Source: Monosporascus cannonballus (taxonomy: Eukaryota; Ascomycota; Sordariomycetes; Xylariales). Taken from it: a stretch of 64,000 nt of DNA. Position numbers and translations under genes: made by a program. Positions 12,601 to 25,300 of the stretch are shown in pieces. The notes under the pieces were generated by a model. That model worked only from the letters and a program-made list of their open reading frames with translations, had not been told where the DNA came from and ran no database searches. The number at the start of each line of letters is the position of its first letter. The first letter of the stretch is position 1. The DNA lies in assembly GCA_004154925.1 (NCBI GenBank), contig QJNS01000096.1:186001-250000 (forward strand), read 5' to 3'.

Positions 12601-12730
12601 GTAATCAATCGTTCGTCGGTTGGGTTTCGATTAGCAGTTTTTTTAATTAGTAACCTAAGTTTGTTTCATAGTTAGCGAATTTTACTTCTAGTAATTACCG
12701 CATTATTCTTTATGAATAAAATAGACAAAT

Positions 12731-12873
12731 TATAAGATAATAAATAGCTATAAGTTAGGGTAAAGTAATCTTCAACCAGTCGCAAAACGTATTCTAAAAA
12801 GTAAATATATTAGGTTACTTTTATCTAGCATTTTTTATTAGCTGCCAGATATTTATTTGTACTAGCGCGTAAA
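12731..12873 (-). repeat. Truncated G3 LTR at the tandem junction
   Basis: 143 bp beginning tataagataataaatagc and stopping at actagcgcgtaaa, a point also present inside the left outer LTR (about 5420). The next full LTR starts at once with TGTAAAATAATGG. It is the right LTR of unit 1 that has lost its inner or outer third. Confidence 0.8.
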
Positions 12874-13080
12874 TGTAAAATAATGGACAGCTGTAAGCTG
12901 GGATAAGGTAATCTCCGACCAGTCGTAAAACGTATTCCAAGAAGTAAATGTATTAGGTTACTTCCATCTGGCGTTTTCTATTAGCGGCCAGATGGTGGAT
13001 TCATATTAATAAGTAAGTTAGTGGCTGATCGGTAGCTGGTCGGCTATTAACTTCGTTCTTATAAGGGCTATATTTTTATA
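12874..13080 (-). repeat. G3 LTR, full, at the tandem junction
   Basis: 207 bp, TGTAAAATAATGGACAGC to ctatatttttata (TTACA-type end after RIP). This is the least mutated G3 LTR; it keeps 'ccatctggcg' and 'gcggccagatgg', which are tct/tag forms elsewhere. It is the left (3') LTR of unit 2. Confidence 0.85.
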
Positions 13081-13489
13081 ATTACTCCTTTTTTAAATTC
13101 GTAATTTATAATAATATTATTATTAATTTAATATAACGTATTTTAAAAAATTCATTGCGTATACTTGTCGATAATTTCTTATTATAAGTACGTACGTTAT
13201 ATTATATTATAAGCATTTACTGTAATAATTAATACGTATTAAATCATGTAATTAATTATGTTCCGCTTAATTTCTTTTTATAATTCGTTTTTTAACCTTA
13301 TTTTATTTATTTTTTCTTTTTACGTTTATATCTTTATTCTTTTTACGTACGCGTTTTATTCGATTTTCCGTTTTTTATTCTTATTTCGCCTTTTTCGTTT
13401 ATTCTGCGTATAATCTCCGTTCTTTTTTTATTTGCTATATTTCTTTTTCGTTAAAACTTCTAAAAAATAATACTTTAATATTAATAATA

Positions 13490-14080
13490 ATTTGGATTTC
13501 TTTTAATATTATTCTTTTAACGCCGACGGTAAAATAAATTTTAATTATATTATAGGCGGCAATAAACCGTATTATATTTACGTGATATAACGTTATTTAA
13601 ATTACCGTACGATTTGTATTTAGGTTCTCGGCGCCTTAAATTACGTCGTAACTAATTATAATTATAATATATTTCGCGCAATAAATTATTATTTTTAATA
13701 TTATTAACATTGTCGTTTAATTTTTATTTATATTTTAACCGTCTTTAAGGATACCACTTAAACAGTTTTTCAGTTCGGCACCGATAATGAAAAGTCAATC
13801 GACGAATTCGAAAAAATATATATTATAAATACTTAATATAAATATTTCGACGTAATTATAATCGATCGTCGATTCGACGTATTTCGCAAAGTTAAGCTCG
13901 TCTTTAACGTAATTACTATTAAGGAATATTATTTTTAACACATCAAAGGTCGATTTCCAATTATCCGTTATAATTGCAAAAATCTAATTTTAATGTCGTT
14001 TTTTAAGTTTGCAAATTTAAGTCCTTTTTATAAGTATTACGATTCTTTTTTTATTATTTCACAATTAATTTCCGATTAAG
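13490..14080 (+). pseudogene. Possible antisense frame near the G3 3' LTR (unit 2)
   Basis: Counterpart of 5830-6400 on the strand opposite gag-pol. It reads FNADGK, NKPYYIYVIQ, then DEFEK and IDRR.DVFRK. Cys/His spacing near the start (a former C-x2-C followed by H-x4-H-like positions) hints at a zinc finger, but RIP has removed most of those residues, so this is a guess. Confidence 0.3.
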
Positions 14081-14749
14081 CGTAATTTTAAAATACGTTT
14101 ATAAGTAAAATAACTTTTAAAAACCGTTATATTATTATATTTTCCGCTTATAATATTTTTCGCTTATTTTTCGACGCTTTTATAGAATTTTAATATTTGT
14201 TAATAATTATAATTAGAAAACGGTTTAATCCGGCGAAATTATTACTAAACTTAAATACGTTGAACGCTTTAAAAGACAGCGCCTTATTTTCGATTATTAA
14301 CAAATTGTATTCCGGTTACTTAGGCCTTACTTTTCGTAAAAAATAAAACGTTTTTAAATTTTTTCCGTGTTCTACGCTCAGTAAATATAATAAACGTACC
14401 CGCCTTTAGGTATCGTATATGTTTTGATCACTTTTCGATATTTTAATATTAATTTTTCTTAATACGCTTATTAAAAATTAATTAACGCAAAACTTAATAA
14501 TTAAACGCAAAATCTTATTTTCGAAATTAAGGTTCATTTTTTTATATCGTTTATCGGTTTTTAACCGGTATATAATAAGGTAGTTATTTGTTAAAAGTTT
14601 AAAAGCAAATCTATAATTAGGTATCATTTCGATATTAGTATTTTATTTTTTAAAAAAATTATTTTGTAATATTTTATAATTACTAGGCAATTAGTTTTCG
14701 ATTAGGTTATTATTATCTTACGATCTTTAAGTCGTTTTATTTTCTCTAT

Positions 14750-17700
14750 ATATATTTATTTTTTTCTTAATACTATAATATCTTGGTTACGCATTCGAAA
14801 TACGTTCAAGGCTTTTACGTAGTGTACTTAACAGGTTAACCTTTTTATTTAATTAAGTATTTATGCTATTCTCGGTTATTTCGATAACATATAATATATT
14901 TATTATTTATCTTTCTTATTTCTTTATTAAGTTTCATACCATTATTTAAACGTTATTTGGTTTTCGATTCTGTTATAATTTTAGTAAATATACCTAAAAT
15001 ATAATACATTTTCGCCAATATTTAATAAGAAAAATTACTTGATACGCTTAAAAGCTTCTTTGTTTCTTAATCGTAATCTAGATATAAATAAATACAAACT
15101 TTTTATTTTTAAATTCACAGTTTTTAGTTAATAAATGTATTTATTACCTCAATTTGATTTTTATAAGCGTATACCGTTAATTATAATACTTTTTTTTAAA
15201 TTGTCGTCATTCTTTTCTAATATTCGTATATTATTCGACAAATAACCGTTAATCTTTTCGAAACGTTTTGTAACTTCTTATATTTGTGTCTTAAACTTTT
15301 ATAAGAAGTATTTTATTATCTTTAAATATTATCTATCTAAAGCTTTAAACGGAAAATGGCCGATAAATACGTTCTGTATATTATTATTTGCAAATTCCGT
15401 ACTTTGTAATAACTTTACTTAATTATCTTAATATTTATTAACGTAATTACGGAAATAATATTTTATAGTCTGATAAATACGTTTTGTTTGCCCATTGGTT
15501 TGCGGCTTTATATTCTGTTTTTTGCAAATTTTCGTTTAAAATTAATTCGTTAACAGCTTATTTTTACTGTTAACAATTTTAATTAACGTATCGAATTTTC
15601 ATTCGATCTTATCGTAAAGCAATTACGCTAATACGATTGTAATCAAAGTTTTCATTGTAAGAATAAATAATTTTAATTTTGTGAAACGGTCGACGATTAC
15701 TAGAATTGCGTCATACTTTAACCTGTTTTAAGCTAGGTTTTAAAAAGCTTCGTAATAAAATATAACGAAAATTTTTAAAAAAGTTACTTAAATAATAATA
15801 AAGGTTATAACTATTTACATAATGTATAGCGTAATCTTAATACGCCCCAATAATTCGAATATTACTTAATATATTTTCGAATATCGTTTACTATATTTCT
15901 TTAAAAAAACGTTTTAGTTATTAATTATGACATTTAAATATATCCAATATATTCTGCTTTCAAAATATTATAATATTTATTAATTAATTATTATCGTAAA
16001 ATGCCTTATAACGGGGTTACGAATTTATCCTAATAATATAAAATCTTATTTAAATTTCGGAAATATTCTTTTTTTATTCCAGCTCAACGTTTAACTATCT
16101 GTATTAACTTTATAATATTTAAATCTTTAATTTGCAATTTCGAACCTGATCGTAAAAATATTAAAAAAAATTTCAATTATAATATCGTTTCGTTTTTAGC
16201 CAGTTCCTTTATAAAAAAACATAAAATATTTTAATTATAAATAATAATTTTAATACCAAATTCGTCCTTTTTAAATTCCTTAAAATCCGATTATAATACG
16301 GTCGAACTTTACGGTTATCGTTATTTAACCGCTAATCGTATTATTTATTATAAATAATAAATTCGGGCAATATATAATTTCTTACCTTCTTTTTTTGAAA
16401 ACTTTTTGCGATCGTATAATAACGGTTTTACACTTCTTTTACGCGGATAATAGTTACTTAAATTTCTGCTACCTAAAATCTATTTAAGAATTTTGTAATA
16501 AATAAATTTTATGCTGCGTTTATAAAGCCTTTTATTTACTTATAATACTTTAAATTGCGTTATATATTTATAACCGTTTTTCGTACGTTTTCTAAGATAT
16601 TATTTGTAGATTCAAATTTCTTAAATAACGTAAAAATTACGTTTTTATACGCGATTTCCATTGAGATATAATCCGGATATTTAAATAACCTATCCGTCGG
16701 ATTAATAACGTCTGGTCGATATTATGTTTCAAAATTAAATTACGTTAAACAATAAATTTATCGAGCCAATTTTTTCGTAAGATTTTGCGCCAACGCCTGT
16801 ATTATGCCTTTTAACGCTATATAATTATTAAGTATTAAGAAAAAGATTTTTCTATTCTTAAAATATTACCGCTAATATTCTAGGCTTTTTATAATCGCCA
16901 ATAATTTTTATTATCTTATAACTTACCCCGTTTTAGTTAAATTTAATTTTTGTAATCAATATATAACTAAGCGTTAATATTTTCTATAATTTTGTAAAAA
17001 TATTCTTAATATGGTTTTTACCGAAACATTTATTTTAACCTTAATATTTGTAGCGTTATCCTAATATCGAAAAATAGTCGCGGATTAAAAGAAAGTTTTT
17101 AAATTTTACGACGCCTTTTTAAATTTTTTAAATTATTAAAATTCTGTTATTTTACTTTTGCCTTACGCCTTTTTTAAAAATCTAATAATAAATGCGAGAA
17201 TAAACAAATAATAACCGATAAATTTTCGATAAAATTTCGCAAATCCCTAAAATATTTAAATATCATAAATTAATTTTGAGTTTGGCCATGTTTCGATAAT
17301 ATCGATCACTAGGCGGTTTATCTTTAAAGTATCGGTATTAATTACAAATCTTAAAATATTTATCTTTTAGTAAAAACAATTTATACTTAAATATTTTAAT
17401 AAATAATTAATATTATAACAGCTGTTTGTAAATTAGTTAAAAATATTTGGTATGTTTCTTTTGTTATTCGAATCATTAATTATATTATTTAAATATATTA
17501 GGTGTAAAAAACTAATTAATTTAATTAATACTTTATATATATAGGCCTAGAATATGGCCGGCGCGTTAATAAAGCTAAATAATATAATTATATATTTAAA
17601 TTACGCGTACTGTATTCGGAAAAATATTTTTCATTAAATGCCTTTTTTAATCTTAATATAATAATAAACTTTTTTAAATTCATTTTCGAAAATACCTTAA

Positions 17701-19900
17701 TTAACTTTAGGCGATCTATTATTTTTAAGATTAAGAGTAAAAAGCATTAATTTTTTATCGTTATCTAATTTAGCCCTTTATAATGGATATATATTTAAAA
17801 ACTGCCGTTCTTTTTAAGTATAAATAATATTAATACCTTTATGTCCGTTTTCGAATAACGTATCCGGCTTATCTTTTGATTTTTTCAGATATATTTTTCG
17901 AATATCTTTTTTTAGGTTTCGAAATACGGTAAATTAAGCGGAATAAGCGCATTTTCTCTAAAATCAAGTTTATTATATATTTTGCCCCTAGTAATTAAAA
18001 TATCTTTTTTTGTTGCTTTTTCGAAATATATTCGCTGGAAATTCTTTAAGTATATAAGAAAATCGGTTATCTTTTATTTGTGTTATTTCTCGAATTTTGA
18101 AATATCTAGCTTTTCGTCTAAGCTTATTAAATTGACGGTATATATTTGCTTACCGAAAAATGCTAGGCCCGTATTTTCTTATTTATTAATCTTTTATAAT
18201 AGTTTGTATAATTATTAATATATATTTATATTTAGCTGCATTTTTAATTTACGTATTCCGGGTTTAAATAATAAAAAATCGAGCGTTTTCCGATTACGGT
18301 ATATTATAACGTAAATTCGCTTAGAATCTCGTTTATTCTCGTTACTTTTTATTATATTAATAGGAATTTCGTAAGCCTTATAATATTTGATCTACTCGCC
18401 GTTAACGTCGATTCAGTTTGAAATATTTACGGAAACTAATTTGAAATTAAACTTTTTTCGTTAATTTTCCGCTTATAGTATTTATTTATATTCTAGTATC
18501 CATATTTGTTTATACTGTTATATTTTCCGTATTTTTTTAATAAATATTCTTTTTTAAAGGAAGGCTTTATTTTGACTGTTTTATAATTATTAGCTGAAAT
18601 TGACTAAACGTATACGCCTATTCCGGCTTTTTTAGGTTTACGTTTAGAGATTAGTTTAATTTATCGTTATATATTATGTCATTTTATATGACTTTTCAAG
18701 GTCGATTTTCATCTGGCCGAGATAGCAGGGTTTTCGTATGCTATTTAGGTTTATAATTTATGTTTTTAGGGCCCAGCTTTTTACAGTTATAGCACTTAAA
18801 TAAACCTTTACAAAAGTTAGAAATATTAAATTATACGGATTTATTTCGATCAAAATTAAATCGGCAATTATTTACTTTCCGAATATAAAAACGCCTACGG
18901 TCCTTATTGTTTTTATATGGCGTTTTTAATTTGCTCTGGAGACTTTTTTTCCAAAAACGTTAAAATAAGATCGTTTATCCTTATTAATGCTTTTAATAGA
19001 AAATAATCAGTTTTTTCTTCACCTCTTTTCAGATGTCCTAATAACGTTCTACTTTATTTGTTATATTATTAATTCGTTTTAGCCTAACGGTTTTGCATAA
19101 TAAGATATTTCGTAACTTTAATATTAATTTATAAAAATAAACAAAAATAAAATATTTATTATTCCGATCGTTTTCTAGATTAAAAATGTCCGTAAACTTT
19201 ATTTTATAAATTAAAAACCTTTATTTAACGTAAAAACTTATTAATAATTAATCGGATTGCTATTGTAATTTCTTAAATTATTCCTTATATTTCTTATTAA
19301 AAAGGTTAGGATTTGCATAACTCTTTCTAGTAAAAACCCATAGATTTTTTATTTTTAATTTTTTAGTAATTATAATAATTAAGCGTAATGTAATATAATT
19401 ATTAAATATTCGTAATAAAAACATTTATGTAGTCATTAGCTCATTAAATATAAGTAAAAGCATTTCGCCTTAGCTTTTTTGGGCCTAAATCTTTATAATA
19501 ATTTTTATCTAATTTTTTTTAATTTACGTACGTTTATAAAACTTCGGATCTATTATAACGCGGTATTTGCTTATCGCCCTGAGGTTTTTACAATAATATC
19601 GTAATTAATTTATAAAGCTTTAATTTTTTTAGCTTTTACTATTATTTGTTATTCGCTTAATTATCGAAATAACTCTAAATATTATTTATTTAGTTAACAA
19701 ATAACTTCCAAAATCTGGTTATTGCTAAAAGGCTTAACCTTTTCTTATTTTGAATTCCGGGATGCGGTCGTTATATTATATCCGTTTTCCGATCGCTTAA
19801 CTAACGGTTATCGGAATACGTCCTTATTATATATATAAAGGGATTTAGGATTTCGAGAACCCTACTCTTTTGCCCGTTAAAGCTTTATTATAAGTTTTTT
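14750..19900 (-). pseudogene. G3 unit 2 gag-pol pseudogene
   Basis: Same minus-strand order as unit 1. The gag zinc knuckle is at about 18755-18815 (FKCYNCKKLGPKNINY, His lost, last Cys to Tyr). RT is at about 17390-17960, integrase at about 15640-16100 and a chromodomain-like end at about 14790-14860 (YLIKW-like frame). Stops are dense. It differs from unit 1 by many single-base changes and a few indels, so the two units have mutated separately for some time. It lacks the S1 and S2 insertions of unit 1 but has S3 at 19932-20055 near the gag start. Confidence 0.8.
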
Positions 19901-19931
19901 AGCCTATTTCTATATCGTAGCCGATCGTTCG

Positions 19932-20055
19932 TATCATAATCCCAAGTGGCACCTTGTAGGTATATGGAGCAGAACGAGGCGGTCAGAGCTCGACCTGACA
20001 ACGTTTCACTTTTAGTAGTGTAATGGCTAAACTCTTGTTCTTCTGTGCCGTAACA
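19932..20055 (+). repeat. Short solo LTR, family S3, with perfect duplication
   Basis: 124 bp, TATCATAATCCCAAGTGG...TGTGCCGTAACA (5' TGT to TAT by RIP), flanked by gttcg at 19927-19931 and at 20056-20060. G3 unit 1 has the empty site at about 12612 ('cgttcgtcggtt'). The piece is much less AT-rich than its surroundings (agcagaacgaggcggtcag, gctcgacctgac). Its last nine bases match the S1 end (GCCGTAACA), so S1 and S3 may be related families. Confidence 0.88.
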
Positions 20056-20175
20056 GTTCGTTTATTAGGTTCCGATCGATAATTTTTCCGACCGATAACT
20101 TGAGTTCGTTTTGCAATCGGCGAACTTTATTTCTGGTACTTATCGTATTACCTTTTATAGTAAAGATAAAAGAAT

Positions 20176-20385
20176 TATAAGATAATAAATAATTATACGT
20201 TAAGGTAAAGTAATTTCCGACTAATTACGGAACATATTTTAAAAATAAATGTATTAGGTTACTTTCATCTAGCATTTCCCATTAGCTGCTAGATAGTAGA
20301 TTTATATTAGTAAGTAAGTAGGTCGGTAGTTAATCGATGGCTCGTCGGCTACTAGCCTCGTCCTTATAAGGACTGTATTCTTACA
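20176..20385 (-). repeat. G3 LTR, right outer (5' LTR of unit 2)
   Basis: 210 bp, tataagataataaataatt to gactgtattcttaca, followed directly by the AAAAC duplication (20386-20390). Confidence 0.85.
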
Positions 20386-23061
20386 AAAACTTCGATTAAA
20401 TTAACGCGAAATACGTAATAATCGTACCGATTTTATTAAAAACATTGATTTTAAAATTATCTTCTATTACAACTTTATCTATTTTGAAAAGCCCGATTAT
20501 TGTTACGTAGTAAATATCCCAAATTATAGCTGTTGTACTCATCGCTAGCGCCCGACTTACAACGTACTAGAGATGAACTCCTTAATAAAAATTGAAAAAG
20601 AACGTAAGCCTTTATAAAAGGAATAACGCGAAATAAAAGATAATTTAATAAAATCTTTTAGTCGATTAAAATGCTTATATTTCTAGTGAGATATTTTATA
20701 AAAAAAAGGCCTTTGCTTTTTTTAAAAAAAGTTGTAAAATAGATTAATTAGAAAAATAGAAAAAACTAGAGAAAAAACAGCGACGTTTAAAAACGAAATA
20801 GGTACTGCTTATTTTCGAAATAAACCCTATCGCTAAGACGTCTAATTTTTTTGACTATCATACTGCAAAATTAAATTTAAACGGGAGATTATTATTACTC
20901 GCGATCTTAGCCGCGTTAAAAACGGTCGGCCGGAATTTTAGTAGTAAAACGTCTTAATCAGATTTATTACGTTCGTTAAATAGTTAAATAATTTCCAAAT
21001 GATTTTTTCATATAAATACCTTTTCTACTTAATTAGATATTGGTTTTTGTTTTTAACTATTTTAAAGCTTAGTATTTTCTTAACTTCGTATTCGTCGTTA
21101 TTATATTTTTTAACTTTTAGGTTTGTTTTTAAGAAGACGTTCTTTAATACTAGTTTAAATAAAGAAATATGAAAAAAAGATATACTTTCATATTTTTGAG
21201 TAATGATAGTCGATAGTTGGTTTTTAAAACGATTTTGTTAATCTTAAACGAGCTAAGTTTTTTGAAATTAAGCTTATTATTAGGCCTTTTCGTTTTAATT
21301 TATAAGATACTTAAAATCTCGTTTTGATTTTAGCGCAACAAATAAACTTCATTTTCTTTTAACAAAATTGGTTCTTTAACTTTTTGGTTATAATATTAGG
21401 CTATTTTTTAGCTAAAAAAATCTTAATTCGATTTTAAAATGGGCTTAAATTATTTTGATTTCTGTTACTACTATTTTTGCTTTTAAGACGATTATAGCGA
21501 TTTTTGATATTTTTAATAAAAGGTTATTTTAGTTGCTGAGGTTTATATTGTAAATATATATAGTAATATAAAGAGATATATTTATATTTTCGTTAATTAA
21601 TTCATTATGAAATATTTGTATTAATAATAAAAGTTTTAGTTAATTATCTTATTAATAACTAATATAATCGCGAAAATATTATTCCCGTGTTTAATTAAAT
21701 TATGTAATCTAATTCTCAGTTTAAAGATAACAAATTATTAAACGTTAAACCTAGTATTTCTTTGTTTTAAAAACTTAATATTAAATTTGAAAGTAAGAAA
21801 TTTATCTTTATCTAAAATAACCTTTTCTAGCATTTTATATTTATTGAAATAATTTCTTTTAAAAATATAAGCCAGTTATTTTATCATTATATGTTTTTAA
21901 AAAAATGTAAAAAGTATTTTTATTTAGTAAATTTGTTAATAATTACTCATATTCCATCGTCTGTATTTCTAGTTATTAAATTCTTATAATAGAAGTAAGT
22001 TATTAATAAAATCTTAAGTTATAGTATTTTAAGCCTTATTAAAGATATTAATAGATTATAATAATTTGTAAACCATATAACATATTTCTTTAGCCTTATT
22101 ACAGATATTGTAATTCTTAATAACTTTTTTAATTATTCTGCGTAAATTTAGAAAACTATATTTCTTTTATAATTGTTTAATAATTTGAAAAATTTTAAAA
22201 TAAATTGTTTTTGTTATTTTCGAAGGACGTAAATTTTGTTACTATATAGGAATTAATTTTTTAGTTATCTTTTCAGTTATTAGATCTTCTTTTGTTTTTT
22301 TGTAACGTAAAAATTTCGGAACGGTATTAGTAATTCGGACGGTAATTTGTTTCAATAATTTCTATAGTTATATAATACCGTTTTTGTTATATTATAATAT
22401 TTGCAAATCCTTTAGAGATTTTGAAATTATAATTCCTTTCATATTTTACAGTATTTATCTCAATATTCTTTTCCTCTTGATATAATATATTTTAAAATTA
22501 CATGTAATGAAGAAAACTATTTAAGTTTTATATTGTTTATGTAGTCTTTATACTTTTAGAAATTTTGTAAAATTTATATAATTAAATTAAATATCCAAAA
22601 GCTATCTAGTGCCATTAAAAAAGGGTTTTATTTTTGAAAAACGTCAACCATTATTAATAATTTTTTATCGTATATCGAGTATTTATGTTCACGTTCCGTA
22701 ACATTTTAAAATTATAAGTTATTAGGTATTATTTTATATTTTCTTTTAATTATTCGAAAATAATGTTTAAGGCGTAATTTAAGGCGTTAGTTTTCAAATG
22801 TTTCCTTTGTTGGTATCAGATAATTTTATTAGTAATATTTTAGTGATTTCGTTTTTAAATTGTTAAAAGATTTTCTTGGTTTTTTAAAAAGTTCTTCCCT
22901 ATACTTTTTACTAATAGTTTTTGTTAATAATTTAATTATATTTTTAAACCGCTTAATTAGAGTACGAATAGAATTAATAAATCTTAAGATTTATTCTATA
23001 TTTATATTATTTACCTTACTAAAAATGGGTTAATTTTTAATTACTTTTAATTTGAAATTCT
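20386..23061 (-). pseudogene. G2 pol, RNase H and integrase part (pseudogene)
   Basis: Continuation of the G2 pol frame after the RT half at 34408-37946. Minus-strand reading from the right gives REELFK.P.KSFNNLKTK, then HKYSIYDKKLL.MV at about 22630-22690 (gypsy RNase H 'H.Y.IYDKELL.IV'). About 500 bp further on is an integrase-like stretch (DKFTK.KYF, then ISDR-like words) at about 21700-22000. The 3' third (20386-21500) has K-rich frames such as KRKGLIISL without clear domains. Heavily RIP-mutated. Interrupted on the right by G1 and on the left by the G3 tandem. Confidence 0.7.
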
Positions 23062-23432
23062 TCTTATAACCTAACAGGTTGCGGCCTCAGAAAACGGTTG
23101 CAACAAAAAAATAACTAAGCTATGTAGGTCGAGTCAGGTGATAACTCGATAGGATCGATTGTAAAGCCCATAAAGCCGGGCTCGATAAGATCGATCGTAA
23201 AGCCTATAAAGCCAGGTTCGATAGGATAAAAAAAATCAAATATATGTACCCTTATTATTTCTATAATTTAGATAATTTCAGTTTGTAATAACAATTCGTT
23301 ACCTACGGTAGCTAATGTATTACCAGATGTAATACGTTACTATATTTATTTCTTAGATTTCCACGAAATTTCTATTAATATAAACTCGTACGATTAAGGT
23401 TTAATAATTGATTAAACCCCTTAGCCGTTATA
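23062..23432 (+). repeat. G1 5' LTR, copy 1
   Basis: 371 bp, tcttataacctaacagg (TGTTATGACC.. in the family) to ccccttagccgttata. It contains two imperfect direct repeats of 'gataagatcgatcgtaaagcc.ataaagcc' at about 23150-23215, present in all G1 LTRs. Confidence 0.85.
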
Positions 23433-24469
23433 CGTTACAAGCGTTTATTTAATAATACCATTAAACTTTGAGTAATATCGCCGATATTATATTTACCAAC
23501 AAGCAGCTCGAATATTACCTCAGCTAGCTCAGCCCTCTCTGGCTCGTTTTCCCACTTTCTTCGAAGTTACTCAAGTACCGCTCCATAACGCTAAATATTA
23601 ACTAATCAAATCCCAAATCCCCGTAACAAGCTAACGAGGCCTAAGTTGTAATTACGTAAAAACGGCTTCGTTTAGTACATTTACCTTTTTTAAAAAACGA
23701 AAATCCGTAACAATTTAATAACAAGATATTTTTTATAAATATATATATATATACCGTTATTTCTGCCATGGCTTATTATTAATACCATTTTGGTTCTGAT
23801 CAGGACTTATTTGCCATTTTTAAACCGTAACGCATATAATAGTTACAACTCGAACCCGTTACGTTATTATCCCCTTTTTCAAAATACGATAAATCCGAAT
23901 TCTTTCAGTTTTACCGGGCTACGCCTTTAGAACATAATATACGTACGCGTATTTTGAATTTCTGGCATTAACATAAAAAAATTAAGATAATGTTTGAAAA
24001 TTTTATTCGTATTTAAATTTTTTGTAACAATTTAGGCCGAGCTACTAATTCGACCGTTCGGATTAACCGATTAATTAACGCTTTAAAGGAAAAACGAATA
24101 CGCAAAAAATTGTTCGCATATAAAGGTTAACAGAAATTTTTGATTTCGGCTAATTAGGACCTTATTATATACAGATACCATAATACATTATACGAAAAGA
24201 TTATAATTTTTATAAAAGGGCCTGGATTCCGTCCCCCGCCAAAAAAGATATTATTCGAAATTAAAATAATTTATATTATTTTAAATAAAGGTTAAAGCTT
24301 TATAAAAACGTTTGCCCTTAACTAATTTAAACTTTTAAACTAAGTGTTTATATACTTAAGGAAAAAATAGCAATTATATAATACGAAACGAAAAACGAAA
24401 CGGCTTCGTAATAATAACGATTTAAATATTTTTATATATCTTTTTTTATAATTCTAATTATTATAGTTA

Positions 24470-25300
24470 AAATAATTTCTAAGATTAACGGCAATTATTT
24501 ACCTTATTTACTAGGCAGGTGTTTATTATCTTCGGGTTTATTACGGAATAATATCGATATATTAAAAAAAATTAAATATTTGCAAAAGTTATTATAAGTT
24601 AAATAAAGATGTAATTCGCTTAATAGAAAAACCTAAGGTAACCGCATTAATTCCTTTATAATTATATAATTTTAATTAAAATAAGTTACGGTTTTTAACC
24701 AAGTATAATAAAGCGATATCGTATTTTGATACAATAATTTCAATATTTCAAATTATGTTCGTAATATAACGTTTTAATACGGTACCGTTATTCGGAATAT
24801 TATTACCGCCTTTATCCGTTATTATAGCCGTATCCTTAAAAAAGGGTTAAAGCAATTTATGTTCTGGCCTAATTAATATTATAAAATAAAATAATTTTAT
24901 AAAACGTTACAACAATATTTGGTACCGCCTAAGATTTCTTCTTAATTCGTAATTAATATTATCCGGACTTTATTCCTTGTTTTTATTAATACGTTTTACA
25001 AACGTAATAAACAAAAGTTTCCCGGTTTTCTCAAATTAAAGCGTATTTCGTATAATAAGTACCGTTCGATTTCGTTAGGTGCAGTTAACGAAAATAAAGA
25101 CATTATCGACGGTACTTATGGCGTTTATCGAAAGCTTTTCCCAGGGACATATGGATTTAAAGAAGAACAATCTCATCGGTTCTCGGAACGTTTCCATCTT
25201 ATTCATAAAAATCAGAAAACAATTAGTTATATTCGAAAAATACAGGCCAGTTAAGCCGAAACAACCGATTTATACGATAGGAAACGGTAGCAACCAAATC
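24470..25300 (+). pseudogene. Unrecognised coding remnant of element A (left half)
   Basis: One plus-strand frame stays readable with a few TAA/TAG interruptions at likely former CAA/CAG codons: YLPYLLGRCLLSSGLL at about 24495-24545, then KGLKQFMFWPN near 24845, and FYKRNKQKFPGFLKLKR followed by ENKDIIDGTYGVYRKLFPG at about 24990-25145. The inverted copy in B (63180-63900, minus strand) gives the same words (YLPYLLG, NENKGIIDGTYNVYR), and the less mutated bases in A favour this strand. I do not recognise a domain, and no DDE, BED or tyrosine-recombinase signature is clear. It could be part of a transposase or an accessory protein. Confidence 0.4.

Larger units (their letters stand above)
5281..20385 (-). 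mobile_element. Tandem pair of G3 chromodomain-type Ty3/gypsy elements
   Basis: The order is LTR (5281-5475), body 1, truncated LTR (12731-12873), full LTR (12874-13080), body 2, LTR (20176-20385). The outside edges carry one matching 5-bp duplication AAAAC (5276-5280 and 20386-20390), and no duplication was found at the internal junction. Both bodies run on the minus strand and align along their length, with many RIP-type differences. The target is the G2 body. The structure suggests recombination between LTRs of two elements, or integration of an already dimeric DNA. Confidence 0.85.

Noticed and set aside
17982..18218. 78-codon plus-strand open stretch
   Set aside because: It lies opposite G3 unit 2 gag-pol and has no counterpart open frame in unit 1.
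23150..23215. CRISPR-like or tandem-repeat array from repeated 'gataagatcgatcgtaaagcc' words
   Set aside because: Only two or three imperfect direct repeats inside every G1 LTR; they are part of the LTR.
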